From: Zoroaster sp. YZ-2022
Taxonomy: Eukaryota > Echinodermata > Asteroidea > Forcipulatida > Zoroasteridae
Direction of reading: 5' to 3'
NCBI GenBank assembly: GCA_029582265.1
Contig: CM055837.1
Span: 15,908,369 to 15,972,368, forward strand
DNA: 64,000 nucleotides
This document shows positions 9,620 to 21,340 of the stretch, in pieces (position 1 is the stretch's first letter; the number at the start of each line of letters is the position of its first letter). Position numbers and translations under genes: made by a program. Below the pieces are notes generated by a model. The model saw only the letters and a list, made by a program, of their open reading frames with translations, searched no databases and had not been told where the DNA came from.

Positions 9620-11793
9620 ACTACTGAAGGATTTTGGAGGATTCAGGTTATGTGTAAGCAAATGGGCCTAGGGAGTTAGGAAGGATTCAGGTTATGTGTA
9701 AGCAAATGGGCCTAGGGAGTTAGGAAGGATTCAGGTTATGTGTAAGCAAATGGGCCTAGGGAGTTAGGAAGGATTCAGGTTATGTGTAAGCAAATGGGCC
9801 TAGGGAGTTAGGAAGGATTCAGGTTATGTGTGAGCAAATGGGCCTAGGAGTTAGGAAGGATTCAGGTTATGTGTAAGCAAATGGGCCTAGGGAGTTAGGA
9901 AGGATTCAGGTTATGTGTAAGCAAATGGGCCTAGGGAGTTAGGAAGGATTCAGGTTATGTGTAAGCAAATGGGCCTAGGGAGTTAAGGAAGGATTCAGGT
10001 TATGTGTAAGCAAATGGGCCTAGGGAGTTAGGAAGGATTCAGGTTATGTGTAAGCAAATGGGCCTAGGGAGTTAGGAAGGATTCAGGTTATGTGTAAGCA
10101 AATGGGCCTAGGGAGTTAGGAAGGATTCAGGTTATGTGTAAGCAAATGGGCCTAGGGAGTTAGGAAGGATTCAGGTTATGTGTAAGCAAATGGGCCTAGG
10201 GAGTTAGGGAGGATTCAGGTTATGTGTAAGCAAATGGGCCTAGGGAGTTAGGAAGGATTCAGGTTATGTGTAAGCAAATGGGCCTAGGGAGTTAGGAAGG
10301 ATTCAGGTTATGTGTAAGCAAATGGGCCTAGGGAGTTAGGAAGGATTCAGGTTATGTGTAAGCAAATGGGCCTAGGGAGTTATGTTTGTTTCAGGTTATG
10401 TGTAAGCAAATGGGCCTAGGGAGTTAGGGAGGATTCAGGTTATGTGTAAGCAAATGGGCCTAGGGAGTTAGGAAGGATTCAGGTTATGTGTAAGCAAATG
10501 GGCCTAGGGAGTTAGGAAGGATTCAGGTTATGTGTAAGCAAATGGGCCTAGGGAGTTAGGGAGGATTCAGGTTATGTGTAAGCAAATGGGACTAGGGAGT
10601 TAGGGAGGATTCAGGTTATGTGTAAGCAAATGGGCCTAGGGAGTTAGGGAAGGATTCAGGTTATGTGTAAGCAAATGGGCCTAGGGAGTTAGGGAGGATT
10701 CCAGGTTATGTGTAAGCAAATGGGCCTAGGGAGTTAGGAAGGATTCAGGTTATGTGTAAGCAAATGGGCCTAGGGAGTTAGGAAGGATTCAGGTTATGTG
10801 TAAGCAAATGGGCCTAGGGAGTTAGGAAGGATTCAGGTTATGTGTAAGCAAATGGGCCTAGGGAGTTAGGAAGGATTCAGGTTATGTGTAAGCAAATGGG
10901 CCTAGGGAGTTAGCAAGGATTCAGGTTATGTGTAAGCAAATGGGCCTAGGGAGTTAGGAAGGATTCAGGTTATGTGTAAGCAAATGGGCCTAGGGAGTTA
11001 GGAAGGATTCAGGTTATGTGTAAGCAAATGGGCCTAGGGAGTTAGGGAGGATTCAGGTTATGTGTAAGCAAATGGGCCTAGGGAGTTAGGAAGGATTCAG
11101 GTTATGTGTAAGCAAATGGGCCTAGGAGTTAGGAAGGATTCAGGTTATGTGTAAGCAAATGGGCCTAGGGAGTTAGGAAGGATTCAGGTTATGTGTAAGC
11201 AAATGGGCCTAGGGAGTTAGGAAGGATTCAGGTTATGTGTAAGCAAATGGGCCTAGGGAGTTAGCAAGGATTCAGGTTATGTGTAAGCAAATGGGCCTAG
11301 GGAGTTAGGAAGGATTCAGGTTATGTGTAAGCAAATGGGCCTAGGGAGTTAGGAAGGATTCAGGTTATGTGTAAGCAAATGGGCCTAGGGAGTTAGGGAG
11401 GATTCAGGTTATGTGTAAGCAAATGGGCCTAGGGAGTTAGGAAGGATTCAGGTTATGTGTAAGCAAATGGGCCTAGGGAGTTAGGAAGGATTCAGGTTAT
11501 GTGTAAGCAAATGGGCCTAGGGAGTTAGGAAGGATTCAGGTTATGTGTAAGCAAATGGGTCTAGGGAGTTAGGAAGGATTCAGGTTATGTGTAAGCAAAT
11601 GGGCCTAGGGAGTTAGGAAGGATTCAGGTTATGTGTAAGCAAATGGGCCTAGGGAGTTAGGAAGGATTCAGGTTATGTGTAAGCAAATGGGCCTAGGGAG
11701 TTAGGAAGGATTCAGGTTATGTGTAAGCAAATGGGCCTAGGGAGTTAGGAAGGATTCAGGTTATGTGTAAGCAAATGGGCCTAGGGAGTTAGG
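9620..11793 (+). repeat. 44-bp minisatellite, about 49 copies
   Basis: The unit is GGATTCAGGTTATGTGTAAG, CAAATGGGCCTAGGGAGTTA, GGAA. Most copies are identical or differ by one base (AGGGAGG for AGGAAGG, ACTAGG, TCTAGG). One unit near 10380 carries ATGTTTGTTT. This near-uniformity points to recent homogenisation. Confidence 0.97.
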
Positions 11794-11860
11794 GTTTAAA
11801 ACAAAGTTAATTTCTGCCTCAAGTATCACTTTTGAATGTTAAAATCAAGGAATTTATAGG

Positions 11861-12236
11861 TTAACCCCCCTACTGTTTGACCATTTGAAACCATTCAAAA
11901 TTTCCACTTACCAAAATGCCCATTGGTTTTGTACACACATGGTGATACCATTTGAACAGTGTTGGTAGCAAGCTTTACTACCATTCAAATCCATTCAAAT
12001 GCATAGAGGGTCCATTGATTCACCATTTAGAAGTATCCAAACAAGGTTTTGTATTAGCTGTACTACCATTTGGAAAGATCCAAACAAGGTTTTGTATTAG
12101 CTGACCTACCATTCAAAACCATTTGGGGGAAATCAGTACTGTACACAGTTATTTCACCATTCAAAACCACAAAAGCGAATGGTTTCAAATGGTGGATCAA
12201 CTTGTATGAAAAAGGTACCAGAAGTAGGAGGGTTAA
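11861..12236. mobile_element. Family B MITE
   Basis: The left end is TTAACCCCCCTACT (one change) and the right end AGTAGGAGGGTTAA. A short internal stretch (AAGTATCCAAACAAGG) is duplicated near 12030-12100. Confidence 0.87.
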
Positions 12237-12665
12237 ATGACTAAATGCCAGCTTTGGAACCAGAAGTAGTGAAAAGAATGCAGATTCTACCTTGAATATG
12301 TCCCTGCATAATACATGTATCGTACATATCATCTTACCAACAGCAATCAGTATTTCGAGGTCAGTAGGACAACCAATAAATCTTGTCCTCCTTAAAGTTT
12401 TATTTATCCATGATGTTGGTGTAAAATGTTTGAGTTAAGAGGGCAAACACAATCATCTGAATGCAAAACTGTCTCAGGTTACTGTCTCAGGTTACTGTCT
12501 CAGTCTTAAGCATACTCATAAAAGCAATTTTGACAACATTACCAATGATGCACCTTTTAAGAAAATTAATAGCTACTGTACAGTTTGCCCCATGGTCAAA
12601 CATTCAAGGGAATCCACCAATTGAATATCATATTCTCCCAAGTTAATTTGGTAAGTATTTGCGGC

Positions 12666-13040
12666 ATACACATATGACATAAAACACAATAAAGGGGGCC
12701 ACTTTCCTACCGTCACGTTAGCAGTTTTTCTAATGGTTGTAATCTGAAACCACCAAAAAAGAATTTCAACATTTGAATAGACATGCATGCTTATCCTAAA
12801 AATAATTTGAGTTGATTATTACTATTATTTTTTTAATTACCCTAAAATTTCCTGATACAAATGGATGGAAAAGTGAGGTAACTTTTTCTGTCCAATTTTT
12901 ATGGAAATTTGAGGGTTAAAAAATAAATTTAAAAAAAGTAAATAAAAAATAAATCAACTCAAATTAGTTCTAGTACCGGTATAAGCCTGCATGTCTATTC
13001 ACATGTTGAAACACTTTTTGGTCGATTTCAGGTACTTAAA
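12666..13040. mobile_element. Foldback MITE (TGACATAAAACACAATAAAG), right arm cut
   Basis: The left arm TGACATAAAACACAATAAAG, GGGGCCACTTTC, GTCACGTTAGCAGTTTTTC; inner pair AATTTGAGTTGATTATTACT / TAAATCAACTCAAATTAG. The right arm stops at GGTACTTAAAAA. Confidence 0.82.
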
Positions 13041-13086
13041 AAAGCGGTCGTACTGCGCATGCATGAAGACCCATCGTGCACGATTG

Positions 13087-14232
13087 ACTGTAGGACTGTG
13101 CATTTTCGGATATTTTTCGAACCGGATACCCGAAATCAGGAAAGTTTGGATACCCGGATACCCATTTTCATTCTTGTTGAAAACATGCCTCCTTTGGTGT
13201 ACAAATACATGTAAATGTGAACAAAATTGACCTTTATAATACAGAGGATACCATATTTAAGGACGATCAGAGCATACTGATCGAAACGTCGAGTTGTACC
13301 TCCAGTTCTTTTCAGAACTAATTACTACTCAATTGAGCATTTCACATGGTGTCACCGCAATTAGTCTTACTTATTTGAGTCTTAATGATTGGATACAATG
13401 TATCACAAATAGTTGGACAAAAGTGTATGGAAAATGTCCGTAAAATACTACAAATGCGTTATCAGAGTGTAATCTCTTGAATAAAATTGCTCCTAAAATA
13501 AAAGTGTAAACATTACATTGTTCAATAGTCAAAGATTTCTGTTCACACAGCTGAAATGGTAAGTCCCAATTTTAAAAAGACGTCAAAATCCTTCACTTTA
13601 GCAAAGAGGATTTTGGAGCTAGGCCCATTTGCTTACACATAACCTGAATCCTTGCTAACTCCCTAGGCCCATTTGCTTACACATAACTGAATCCTTCCTA
13701 ACTCCCTAGGCCCATTTGCTTACACATAACCTGAATCCTTGCTCTTACACAACCTGAATCCCCAATTTCAAACTTTCAGGGTCATACGGTGGATGAGTTA
13801 AATCAATTTTTGACAAATCGGGAATACCTTGTTTTAGCGGAGAAGGGGTGTAAATAACCTGATGCATTGGCGACCCCCTCGTTTTGCGATAACCTGAATC
13901 CTTTTCCCATGATGCCCATTTGCGTAATTTTGCCTTTCCTTGCTCAACTCCCTGGCCCATTTGTTATAACCGAATTAGTCTTACTTATTTGAGTCTTAAT
14001 GATTGGATACAATGTATCACAAATAGTTGGACAAAAGTGTATGGAAAATGTCCGTAAAATACTACAAATGCGTTATCAGAGTGTAATCTCTTGAATAAAA
14101 TTGCTCTTAAAATAAAAGTGTAAACATTACATTGTTCAATAGTCAAAGATTTCTGTTCACACAGCTGAAATGGTAAGTCCCAATTTTAAAAAGTCGTTTA
14201 CGGGTACTCGGAACCGAAAAATGGACCGGGTA
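13087..14232. mobile_element. hAT-like MITE, rearranged, with Penelope-like insertion
   Basis: The left part is 13087-13259 (GGACTGTGCATTTTCGGATA, GGATACCCGGATACCC). A Penelope-like half (13260-13375) replaces the middle. The right part occurs twice, at 13375-13597 and 13974-14232, nearly identical (GTCTTAATGATTGGATACAA to GTAAGTCCCAATTTTAAAAA). Confidence 0.75.
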
Positions 14233-15984
14233 ATGACAATTAGCAAAGAGCATGTAGCATGTAACCTCATCCTTCAAAATCCTTCACTTTAGCAAAGAGG
14301 ATTTTGGAACTCCTAGGCCCATTTGCTATTTGTAACACATAACCTGAATCCTCCCTAACTCCCTAGGCCCATTTGCTTACACATAACCTGAATCCTTCCT
14401 AACTCCCTAGGCCCATTTGCTTACACATAACCTGAATCCTTCCTAACTCCCTAGGCCCATTTGCTTACACATAACCTGAATCCTTCCTAACTCCCTAGGC
14501 CCATTTGCTTACACATAACCTGAATCCTTCCTAACTCCCTAGGCCCATTTGCTTACACATAACCTGAATCCTTCCTAACTCCCTAGGCCCATTTGCTTAC
14601 ACATAACCTGAATCTTTCCTAACTCCTAGGCCCATTTGCTTACACATAACCTGAATCCTTCCTAATTCCCTAGGCCCATTTGCTTACACATAACCTGAAT
14701 CCTTCCTAACTCCTAGGCCCATTTGCTTACACATAACCTGAATCCTTCCTAACTCCCTAGGCCCATTTGCTTACACATAACCTGAATCCTTCCTATATCC
14801 ATAGGCACATTTGCTTACACATAACCTGAATCCTTCCCTAACTCCCTAGGCTCATTTGCTTACACATAACCTGAATCCTCCTAACTCCCTAGGCTCATTT
14901 GCTTACACATAACCTGAATCCTTCCTAACTCCCTAGGCCCATTTGCTTACACATAACCTGAATCCTCCTAACTCCCTAGGCCTCATTTGCTTACAAATAA
15001 CCTGAATCCTTCCTAACTCCCTATGCCCATTTGCTTACACATAACCTGAATCCTTCCTAACTCCCTAGGCCCATTTGCTTACACATAACCTGAATCCTTC
15101 CTAACTTCCTAGGCCCATTGGCTTACACATAACCTGAATCCTTCCTAACTCCCTAGGCCCATTTGCTTACACATAACCTGAATCCTTCCTAACTCCCTAG
15201 GCCCATTTGCTTACACATAACCTGAATCCTTCCTAACTCCCTAGGCCCATTTGCTTACACATAACCTGAATCCGCCCTAACTCCCTAGGCCCATTTGCTT
15301 ACACATAACCTGAATCCTTCCTAACTCCCTAGGCTCATTTGCTTACACATAACCTGAATCCTTCCTAACTCCCTAGGCTCATTTGCTTACACATAACCTG
15401 AATCCTTCCTAACTTCCTAGGCCCATTTGCTTACACATAACCTGAATCCTTCCTAACTCCCTAGGCTCATTTGCTTACACATAACCTGAATCCTTGCTAA
15501 CTCCCTAGGCCCATTTGCTTACACATAACCTGAATCCTCCCTAACTCCCTAGGTCCGTTTGCTTACACATAACCTGAATCCTTCCTAACTCCCTAGGCCC
15601 ATTTGCTTACACATAACCCGAATCCTTCCTAACTCCCTAGGCCCATTTGCTTACACATAACCTGAATCCTCCAAAATCCTTCAGAAGTAAAGCAAGCACA
15701 TGACATGTATGCACAAATGTGTTTCTAATCTATTGTACATGGCCAGGGACCCTCCCTGCATGCACGGAGCAATAAACAGTGTCCAATGACCCAAGCACTG
15801 ATCTTGCAATCACTACAACAAACATGGATGTACATGTACCATGGAAAGGCAAGTATGCCTAATAACCTCAATCCTCCAAAATCCTTCTCTAATAGCAAAG
15901 AGCATGTAGCATGTAACCTCAATCCTTCAAAATCCTTCACTTTAGCAAAGGGGATTTTGGAGGATTTGGGAAGGTTAGGGTTAA
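13600..15984 (-). mobile_element. Inverted 44-bp-array element, rearranged left side
   Basis: The reverse complement of the element at 9.0-11.8 kb. A few units are at 13615-13760 and the main array of about 31 units at 14330-15665. The core follows at 15665-15850 and the ~50-bp unit and end AAGGTTAGGGTTAA at 15850-15984. A duplicated piece of a hAT-like MITE (13975-14232) splits the array side. Confidence 0.85.
14330..15665 (-). repeat. 44-bp minisatellite, inverted, about 31 copies
   Basis: The same unit as at 9.6-11.8 kb on the opposite strand (CCTAACTCCCTAGGCCCATT, TGCTTACACATAACCTGAAT). Copies differ more between themselves here (CTCATTTG, TATATCCATAGGCACA), so this array looks older. 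Confidence 0.95.
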
Positions 15985-16365
15985 GGATAATGAATGGTAC
16001 ATCTACCTATGTAATAAGGACACCATGTCATAAAGCTTGCCCCAACCTGGTGGAATGACCCAAGAATGTGCACTCACAATAAGGATAATGAATGGTACAT
16101 CTACCTACATGTATGTAATAAGGACACCATGTCATAAAGCTTGCCCCAACCTGGTGGAATGACCCAAGAATGTGCACTCACAATAAGGATAATGAATGGT
16201 ACATCTACCTATGTAATAAGGACACCATGTCATAAAGCTTGCCCCAACCTGGTGGAATGACCCAAGAATGTGCACTCATAATAAGGATAATGAATGGTAC
16301 ATCTACCTATGTAATAAGGACACCATGTCATAAAGCTTGCCCCAACCTGGTGGAATGACCCATTT
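15984..16365 (+). repeat. 98-bp tandem repeat, 4 copies
   Basis: The unit starts AAGGATAATGAATGGTACAT and contains CACCATGTCATAAAGCTTGC and CCAACCTGGTGGAATGACCC. One copy has a 6-bp ACATGT insertion. Confidence 0.93.
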
Positions 16366-17616
16366 ATATTAAGAAATGTACAGATGGATGTTTATTGAAA
16401 TGTATTCAACCTCATGTCTCACTGACCAACTGTATCTACATGTACACTGAAATAAAACCAGGTACCCTCCCCCCACAAGTTTGGAATTTATTGCTTGAAG
16501 GGCAAGGTAATATCCCTTAATGAAGAGCGCTCTTTTGTTAGAAAATCAAGATGTCTATTGAGAACGCTTCAAAGGGGCACCAAGGCGTTATAAAAGTCTA
16601 CGAGTGAACTTTGACTTTTAAGCCTCACACATACGGACTTAACCATTGGTCTCAATGGAATTCATGAATGAATGGGATGACGTATAAACCTCCTAGGTTT
16701 ACCGATTCTCCAGGCCCTGTGGGGTGCGAAAGGTATGGATGGATAGACTGATGATAACTTGAGGAGATATGACAAGCAATTACGGAGAGGAAATTCCGTA
16801 CAGATGTCAGTTGGTCACCCCCAAGGTTGTGTACTCGTGAATCGTGCAGCAGGAAGTTGATCCCATCGATAGACCATTTGACAAAGCACTCCGTAATCGA
16901 AAGCCTTATTTCCTAATTTTCCCATTTTGTAAGCATTTATTGATCGCGTGGTCAGAGTCTGACAATATTGTCAAAAGTGGTTGGCAAAATGGTAGAGTGA
17001 TGTTCGTCATCGCCGCTGTTTTTTTTTCCCAACTTGGTATTGCTAGACGTTGAACTCATTTGATTGAATCCATAGAGCATCTATAGGGAAGGGGAGGGGG
17101 AGGGGATGAAAAAAAATCTATATTGCCCAAGCTTAGCTTTCATTGGAGAATCTAGTATCGGTTAATTTGAAACATTCTTTTATATATTACATTGTATGCA
17201 CCTGATGTAGACATTCCACAGATTACATGCATTTGGTCTCTCCTCGGCTTATTATGGTAACAGCTTGAAGATGTTCCTGATGCATTGGACATCAGAGTTC
17301 CAATTAGACAACGGAGATTGATATTTTTCTCCAAGGAATGTAATCAGGACTAGCCCAGGATTTTATTTTCAGCATCTTGATTGAGTTGATTCATACATGT
17401 GCATGGTACATGCGCTGTATGTACAATGTGTATTGAGGAACTTCTTTTCATATGAATAATTTCAGGGAGTACTCTATCCCTGCCTCCTGTACCGTATGTC
17501 ACTAGTGTCTGGTATTTTCTTTATAAATTATATAGTGAATTTACTTAGTTATTTTTGTTTCACAACATGAATATGCACATTTCAGTTTTGGAGTAAAAAT
17601 TAAGTATGGTAAATAT
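16366..17616. other. Unique-looking spacer
   Basis: No gene or repeat end recognised, apart from a small ATATTGCCCAAGCTTA fragment of the ATATCG-rich family at 17117-17138 and a GGGGAGGGGGAGGGG run at 17090. Confidence 0.5.
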
Positions 17617-17925
17617 GTGACATGTTCTGGCAAAACCCTAAACTTAGACCCAATTTTCCAGATGTGTAGAAATCAGACAAAAATTCATATAATATACGAA
17701 AGAAAATATAAGAATTGTTTTTCTGATTTCTAGAGAAAATCTAGAGAATCAAACTATACCGAAATCTAAAAAAAATAATAAAAAAAATAAAAAATAAAAT
17801 AAATAAATCTGATTTCTATCAATCTGGTATCAAATGAAAGAGGAAAATCTAGAGAATCAAACTATACCAAAATCTTACTTTTGAAAATTGGGACAAAGTT
17901 TAGGTTTTTTTCCAGAGCCAGTCAC
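17617..17925. mobile_element. MITE with GTGACATGTTCTGG ends
   Basis: GTGACATGTTCTGGCAAAAC, CCTAAACTTAGACCCAATTT at the left; AAATTGGGACAAAGTTTAGG, CCAGAGCCAGTCAC at the right. Inner direct and inverted AAATCTAGAGAATCAAACTA words. Confidence 0.82.
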
Positions 17926-18065
17926 GTATTTGTTTTTCTTATAAAAGTAAACCCAGAGGGCAGGCACTACTTGAATAAGATTTAAAATTGTAATCAAAGA
18001 GGGTGCTATGGAAATCTGGTCAAAAGGATCAGGGCGTTGTTTGGGTGGGTTTAGGCAGTCATTGG

Positions 18066-18416
18066 AAGTGTCGTGGCCGAGCGGTCTAGCTTACCGGACT
18101 CAAGTTCTGGTGTTAGTTAGCAGCAGAATGTGGGTTCGAATCCTGGCCGTGACACTTGTGTCCTTGAGCAAGACACTTAACCATAATTGCTTCTCTCCAC
18201 CCAGGGGTTAAATGGGTACCTGTGAGGGCAGAGTTGGTTGATTAGCCCTATATGCGCTGTAATGGCAGCAATTGAGCTGTATATTCCCCAGGGAGCTGAG
18301 ATGGTTTCAGGAATGATTTATGAGCCTCATGAGCATGGGTAATAATATGCGCCTTGAGCACCACTCACTTGGTGGATACGTGTGCTATATAAGTCCACAC
18401 ATTATTATTATTATTG
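18066..18416 (+). mobile_element. Full-length tRNA-Leu SINE
   Basis: Reads in order: tRNA-Leu-like head (A box TGGCCGAGCGGTCTAG, CAA anticodon-like loop, B box GGTTCGAATCC), body with CTTGAGCAAGACACTTAACC and GGGAGCTGAGATGGTTTCAG, and tail CGCCTTGAGCACCACTCACT then GTGGATACGTGTGCTATATA and (ATT)n. The tail matches the L2 LINE end in this window, which implies LINE-driven mobilisation. Confidence 0.92.
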
Positions 18417-18578
18417 TCATTGTACTGTACATTTACCATCATATAGTCATTTACATGGAGTCCTGTTGCTTTATGTCTTGCGCATCGGCATTCCTTGATC
18501 TTCACAAAGGCACTGGAGGAAATGGCGCTTGTCATACACACATGTAACCGGTACCAGCGCACAATCACCTACCACAGT

Positions 18579-18685
18579 ATTAGCCAGAGGGTTGTCTGGG
18601 TGTCTGTTAGACACCCTATTTCAATTTTGGACACCCAAGTATTGTAGGTGAACAATTTGGACATCCTATTTCTAAATCCTGGCTA
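18579..18685. mobile_element. Small repeat TATTAGCCAGAGG
   Basis: TATTAGCCAGAGGGTTGTCT at the left and AAATCCTGGCTA at the right, same family as at 9.3 kb. Confidence 0.72.
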
Positions 18686-18735
18686 TGTCACCTACTATAC
18701 GTAAACATGTGCACACTGGTTCACAAATTCCCAGT

Positions 18736-18945
18736 TTAAAGGGGCAGTATCGTCACAATCAACAGGGCATGGAATCAGAGTGCTAGTTTTAGGTTAACTC
18801 AGTGACTGAAGAATAATACCCCACATGATAAGGTCATACCGTTGCTGCTGCATAAATGAGCCAGTAATTTTCAGTCACTGTGTTCATCTTAAACTAGGAC
18901 ATCGATTCCATGCACTGTTGAAAGTCTACTCTGATCGTGACAATA
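18736..18945. mobile_element. TTAAAGGGGCAG MITE, right tip lost
   Basis: Starts TTAAAGGGGCAGTATCGTCA and ends GATCGTGACAATAACTTC; the final CTGCCCCTTTAA is missing. It lies 390 bp before the HLCS start-codon exon. Confidence 0.85.
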
Positions 18946-19335
18946 ACTTCACTGTGTGTTTTTTATACAGTGTATAAAACAAGCATTCAAACTATGTACA
19001 CGTCCATACACGCATTGTACCCAGTAACAGTGGCGGAAATCTCATACGGGGTGGGGGCTGTAGTGATAAGGACCTATGACCCTCCCCCAACTTACAGCCC
19101 CATTGCCATTACCATCCACACCCCCATCATAAATATTGGAGGGGACATTTCCCTGTTCCCTCTCTCCCCCCCCCCCCATCCACTGAGATAGCCACCCATA
19201 CCCTGTAAAGAAACTCACCTGAACTGTATTAATTTTTGGCCTTCATCAAATTATAAGATGAATAAAATTCTTTGAACGAAGTAATTTTATTTTGTGTTGA
19301 ACTAACTACTTTTTCTGTTTATGCATGTCCTACAG

Positions 19336-19793
19336 ATTCCAGAAGCTGAGTTAAAGTGTTTGACTTCAGTTCTACTAACAATATTTCCCCAAGAAGATTG
19401 CTGTGTATCCATCCATTAAATAGTTTGTCAGGCATGCGTTCATGAATCCCGGTGGCATGTTTAGTTCCTGAACACCCAGACATGTGTTAGCAGTGCATGC
19501 TGCCCTAAGTACCAGTCTTAACAGTAATCGCCATGCTTTTTACCGTGTGTTACGGCTACCTGACGTTCTCCACCGCTTGGCGCGACCACAGACAAAAGAC
19601 CTTGGTGATGAATGCCCTGCGTTCTCATGGCGCCAAGGCGAGCATCGCCTTCCGGAAGATTCTTCAAGAGGGCGTGGTTACGGAGGCAGATATGTGGAGG
19701 GCGTCGCGTCTTTGTGAGGTGGGAGAGCAGTCGGTCATTTCACAGCTTCTACAGGAGAAGAGAGGAAAGCAGATGATGGTAGTTCATCCGAAG
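19336..19793 (+). CDS. HLCS: HLCS exon with 5' UTR and start codon
   Basis: A pyrimidine-rich acceptor (TGTCCTACAG) ends at 19335 and a donor GTATGT begins at 19794. The in-frame TAA upstream of the ATG at 19533 (ccc-taa-gta) sets that ATG as the first usable start, leaving 197 bases of 5' UTR in the exon. The 87 encoded residues begin MLFTVCYGYLTF, a short hydrophobic stretch, followed by a charged, mostly helical-looking segment. The exon ends in phase 0, matching the next one. Whether the hydrophobic start is a membrane anchor or targeting signal cannot be told. Confidence 0.82.
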
Positions 19794-21306
19794 GTATGTA
19801 CATGTGTATATATACATGTAGGTGTAGATTAAGTACCACATGTCAAGGTGCTACATTTTTAATTTTGCTGAAGTATTTATATTCTTGAGGTAGATTGATA
19901 GATTGGGAGTTGAAACAACCTTCATTGAGTTTGGTTTCTCCAAAATATATTTTCAATTGGACAAAATAGTGAATTTTTGTCGCTGGTTTATACTCTCCTG
20001 AAATAAGAACATCCGTGTTTGTTGTAGTGATTGCAAGGTCAGTGCTTGGGTCAGTGGACACTGTTTATTGCTCCATGCATGCAGGGAGGGTCCCTGGCCA
20101 TGTACATGTATCACAGATTAGAAACACATGTGTGCATACATGTCATGTGCTTGTTTTACTACTGAAGGATTTTGGAGGATTCAGGTTATGTGTAAGCAAA
20201 TTAAATGGGCCTAGGGAGTTAGGAAGGATTCAGGTTATGTGTAAGCAAATGGGCCTAGGGAGTTAGGGATATTACATACAAAGTGTATGCGAACATTTAC
20301 TACACGTGCATGTATATATGGGGTGTCGTGGCCGAGCGGTCTAGCTTACCGGATTCAAGTTCTGGTGTTAGCAACATAATGTGGGTTCGAATCACGGCCG
20401 TGACACTTGTGTCCTTGAGCAAGACACTTAATCATAATTGCTTCTCTCCACCCAGGGGTTAAATGGGTACCTGTGAAGGCAGAGTTGGTTTGCTCTATAT
20501 GCGCTAGAAATGGCAGCAATTGAGCTGTATACTCCCCAGGGAGCTGAGATGGTTTCAGGAATGATTTATGCGCCTTATGAGCCTTATGAGCAGGGATAAT
20601 AATATAATGCGCCTTGAGCACCACTTAGTTGGTGGATACGTGCGCTATATAAATCCACACATTATTATTATTATTATGTATTGTGTTTGTGCATTAACCC
20701 TAACCACCCCATATGCTGCACAATCCTCCAAGGGGTACATTTTGGGAAAAATTCAGCACTGTTGGAAACTGGTACTTTCACCTCTTCAAATGGGACAAAA
20801 TTACTACCTGGCAAGAAGTACAGGCCATAAGTGCTGAATATGAAAGATCAACGAAAATGCATGGTGCATTTTGAAGATTAGGGTACATGCACGTTTCCAA
20901 AAGTGCACTGATGGATTTTGGAGGATTCAGGAAGGTTCCTAGCCAGAATACCTTCTGTATAGGGGGTTAGGGTTTAGGAAGGTTCCTAGCCAGAATACCT
21001 ACATGTATAGGGGGTTAGGGTTCAGGAAGGTTTCTAGCCAGAATACCTAATGTATAGGGGGTTAGGGTTCAGGAAGGTTCCTAGCCAGAATACCTATAGG
21101 GGGTTAGGGTTCAGGAAGGTTTCTAGCCAGAATACCTATAGGGGGTTAGGGTTAAGGAAGGTTCCGAGCCAGAATACCTAGGGGGTTAGGTAAAAGGCAT
21201 ACACACATTTAAAGTGTACATGTAGGTGTGTTATTACACTGAACACAAAGCATTGCTAACTACTTTTCAGTAGTATTATAACATTGATAGATATTATATG
21301 GGGAGG

Positions 21307-21340
<34 letters not shown>

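Larger units (their letters stand above)
9002..11799. mobile_element. TTAACCCTAA element carrying ~50-bp and 44-bp minisatellites
   Basis: The left end is TTAACCCTAATCTTCCC. Next come about five ~50-bp units (CTCTTTGCTAAAGTGAAGGA...GATTGAGGTTACATGCTACA, 9030-9280), a core with TTGTAGTGATTGCAAGGTCA and ATGCATGCAGGGAGGGT, then the long 44-bp array and the right end GGGAGTTAGGGTTTAA. A small repeat (9325-9472) is nested in the core. Confidence 0.87.

Noticed and set aside
9620..11793. CRISPR-like array
   Set aside because: The 44-bp units are directly adjacent with no distinct spacers, and the DNA is eukaryotic.
18066..18152. tRNA-Leu gene
   Set aside because: The cloverleaf-like part continues into a SINE body and L2-type tail, and many similar heads occur here; it is a SINE head, not a tRNA gene. 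The same holds for the heads at 20321, 29418, 61078 and the tRNA-Ser-like 60266.
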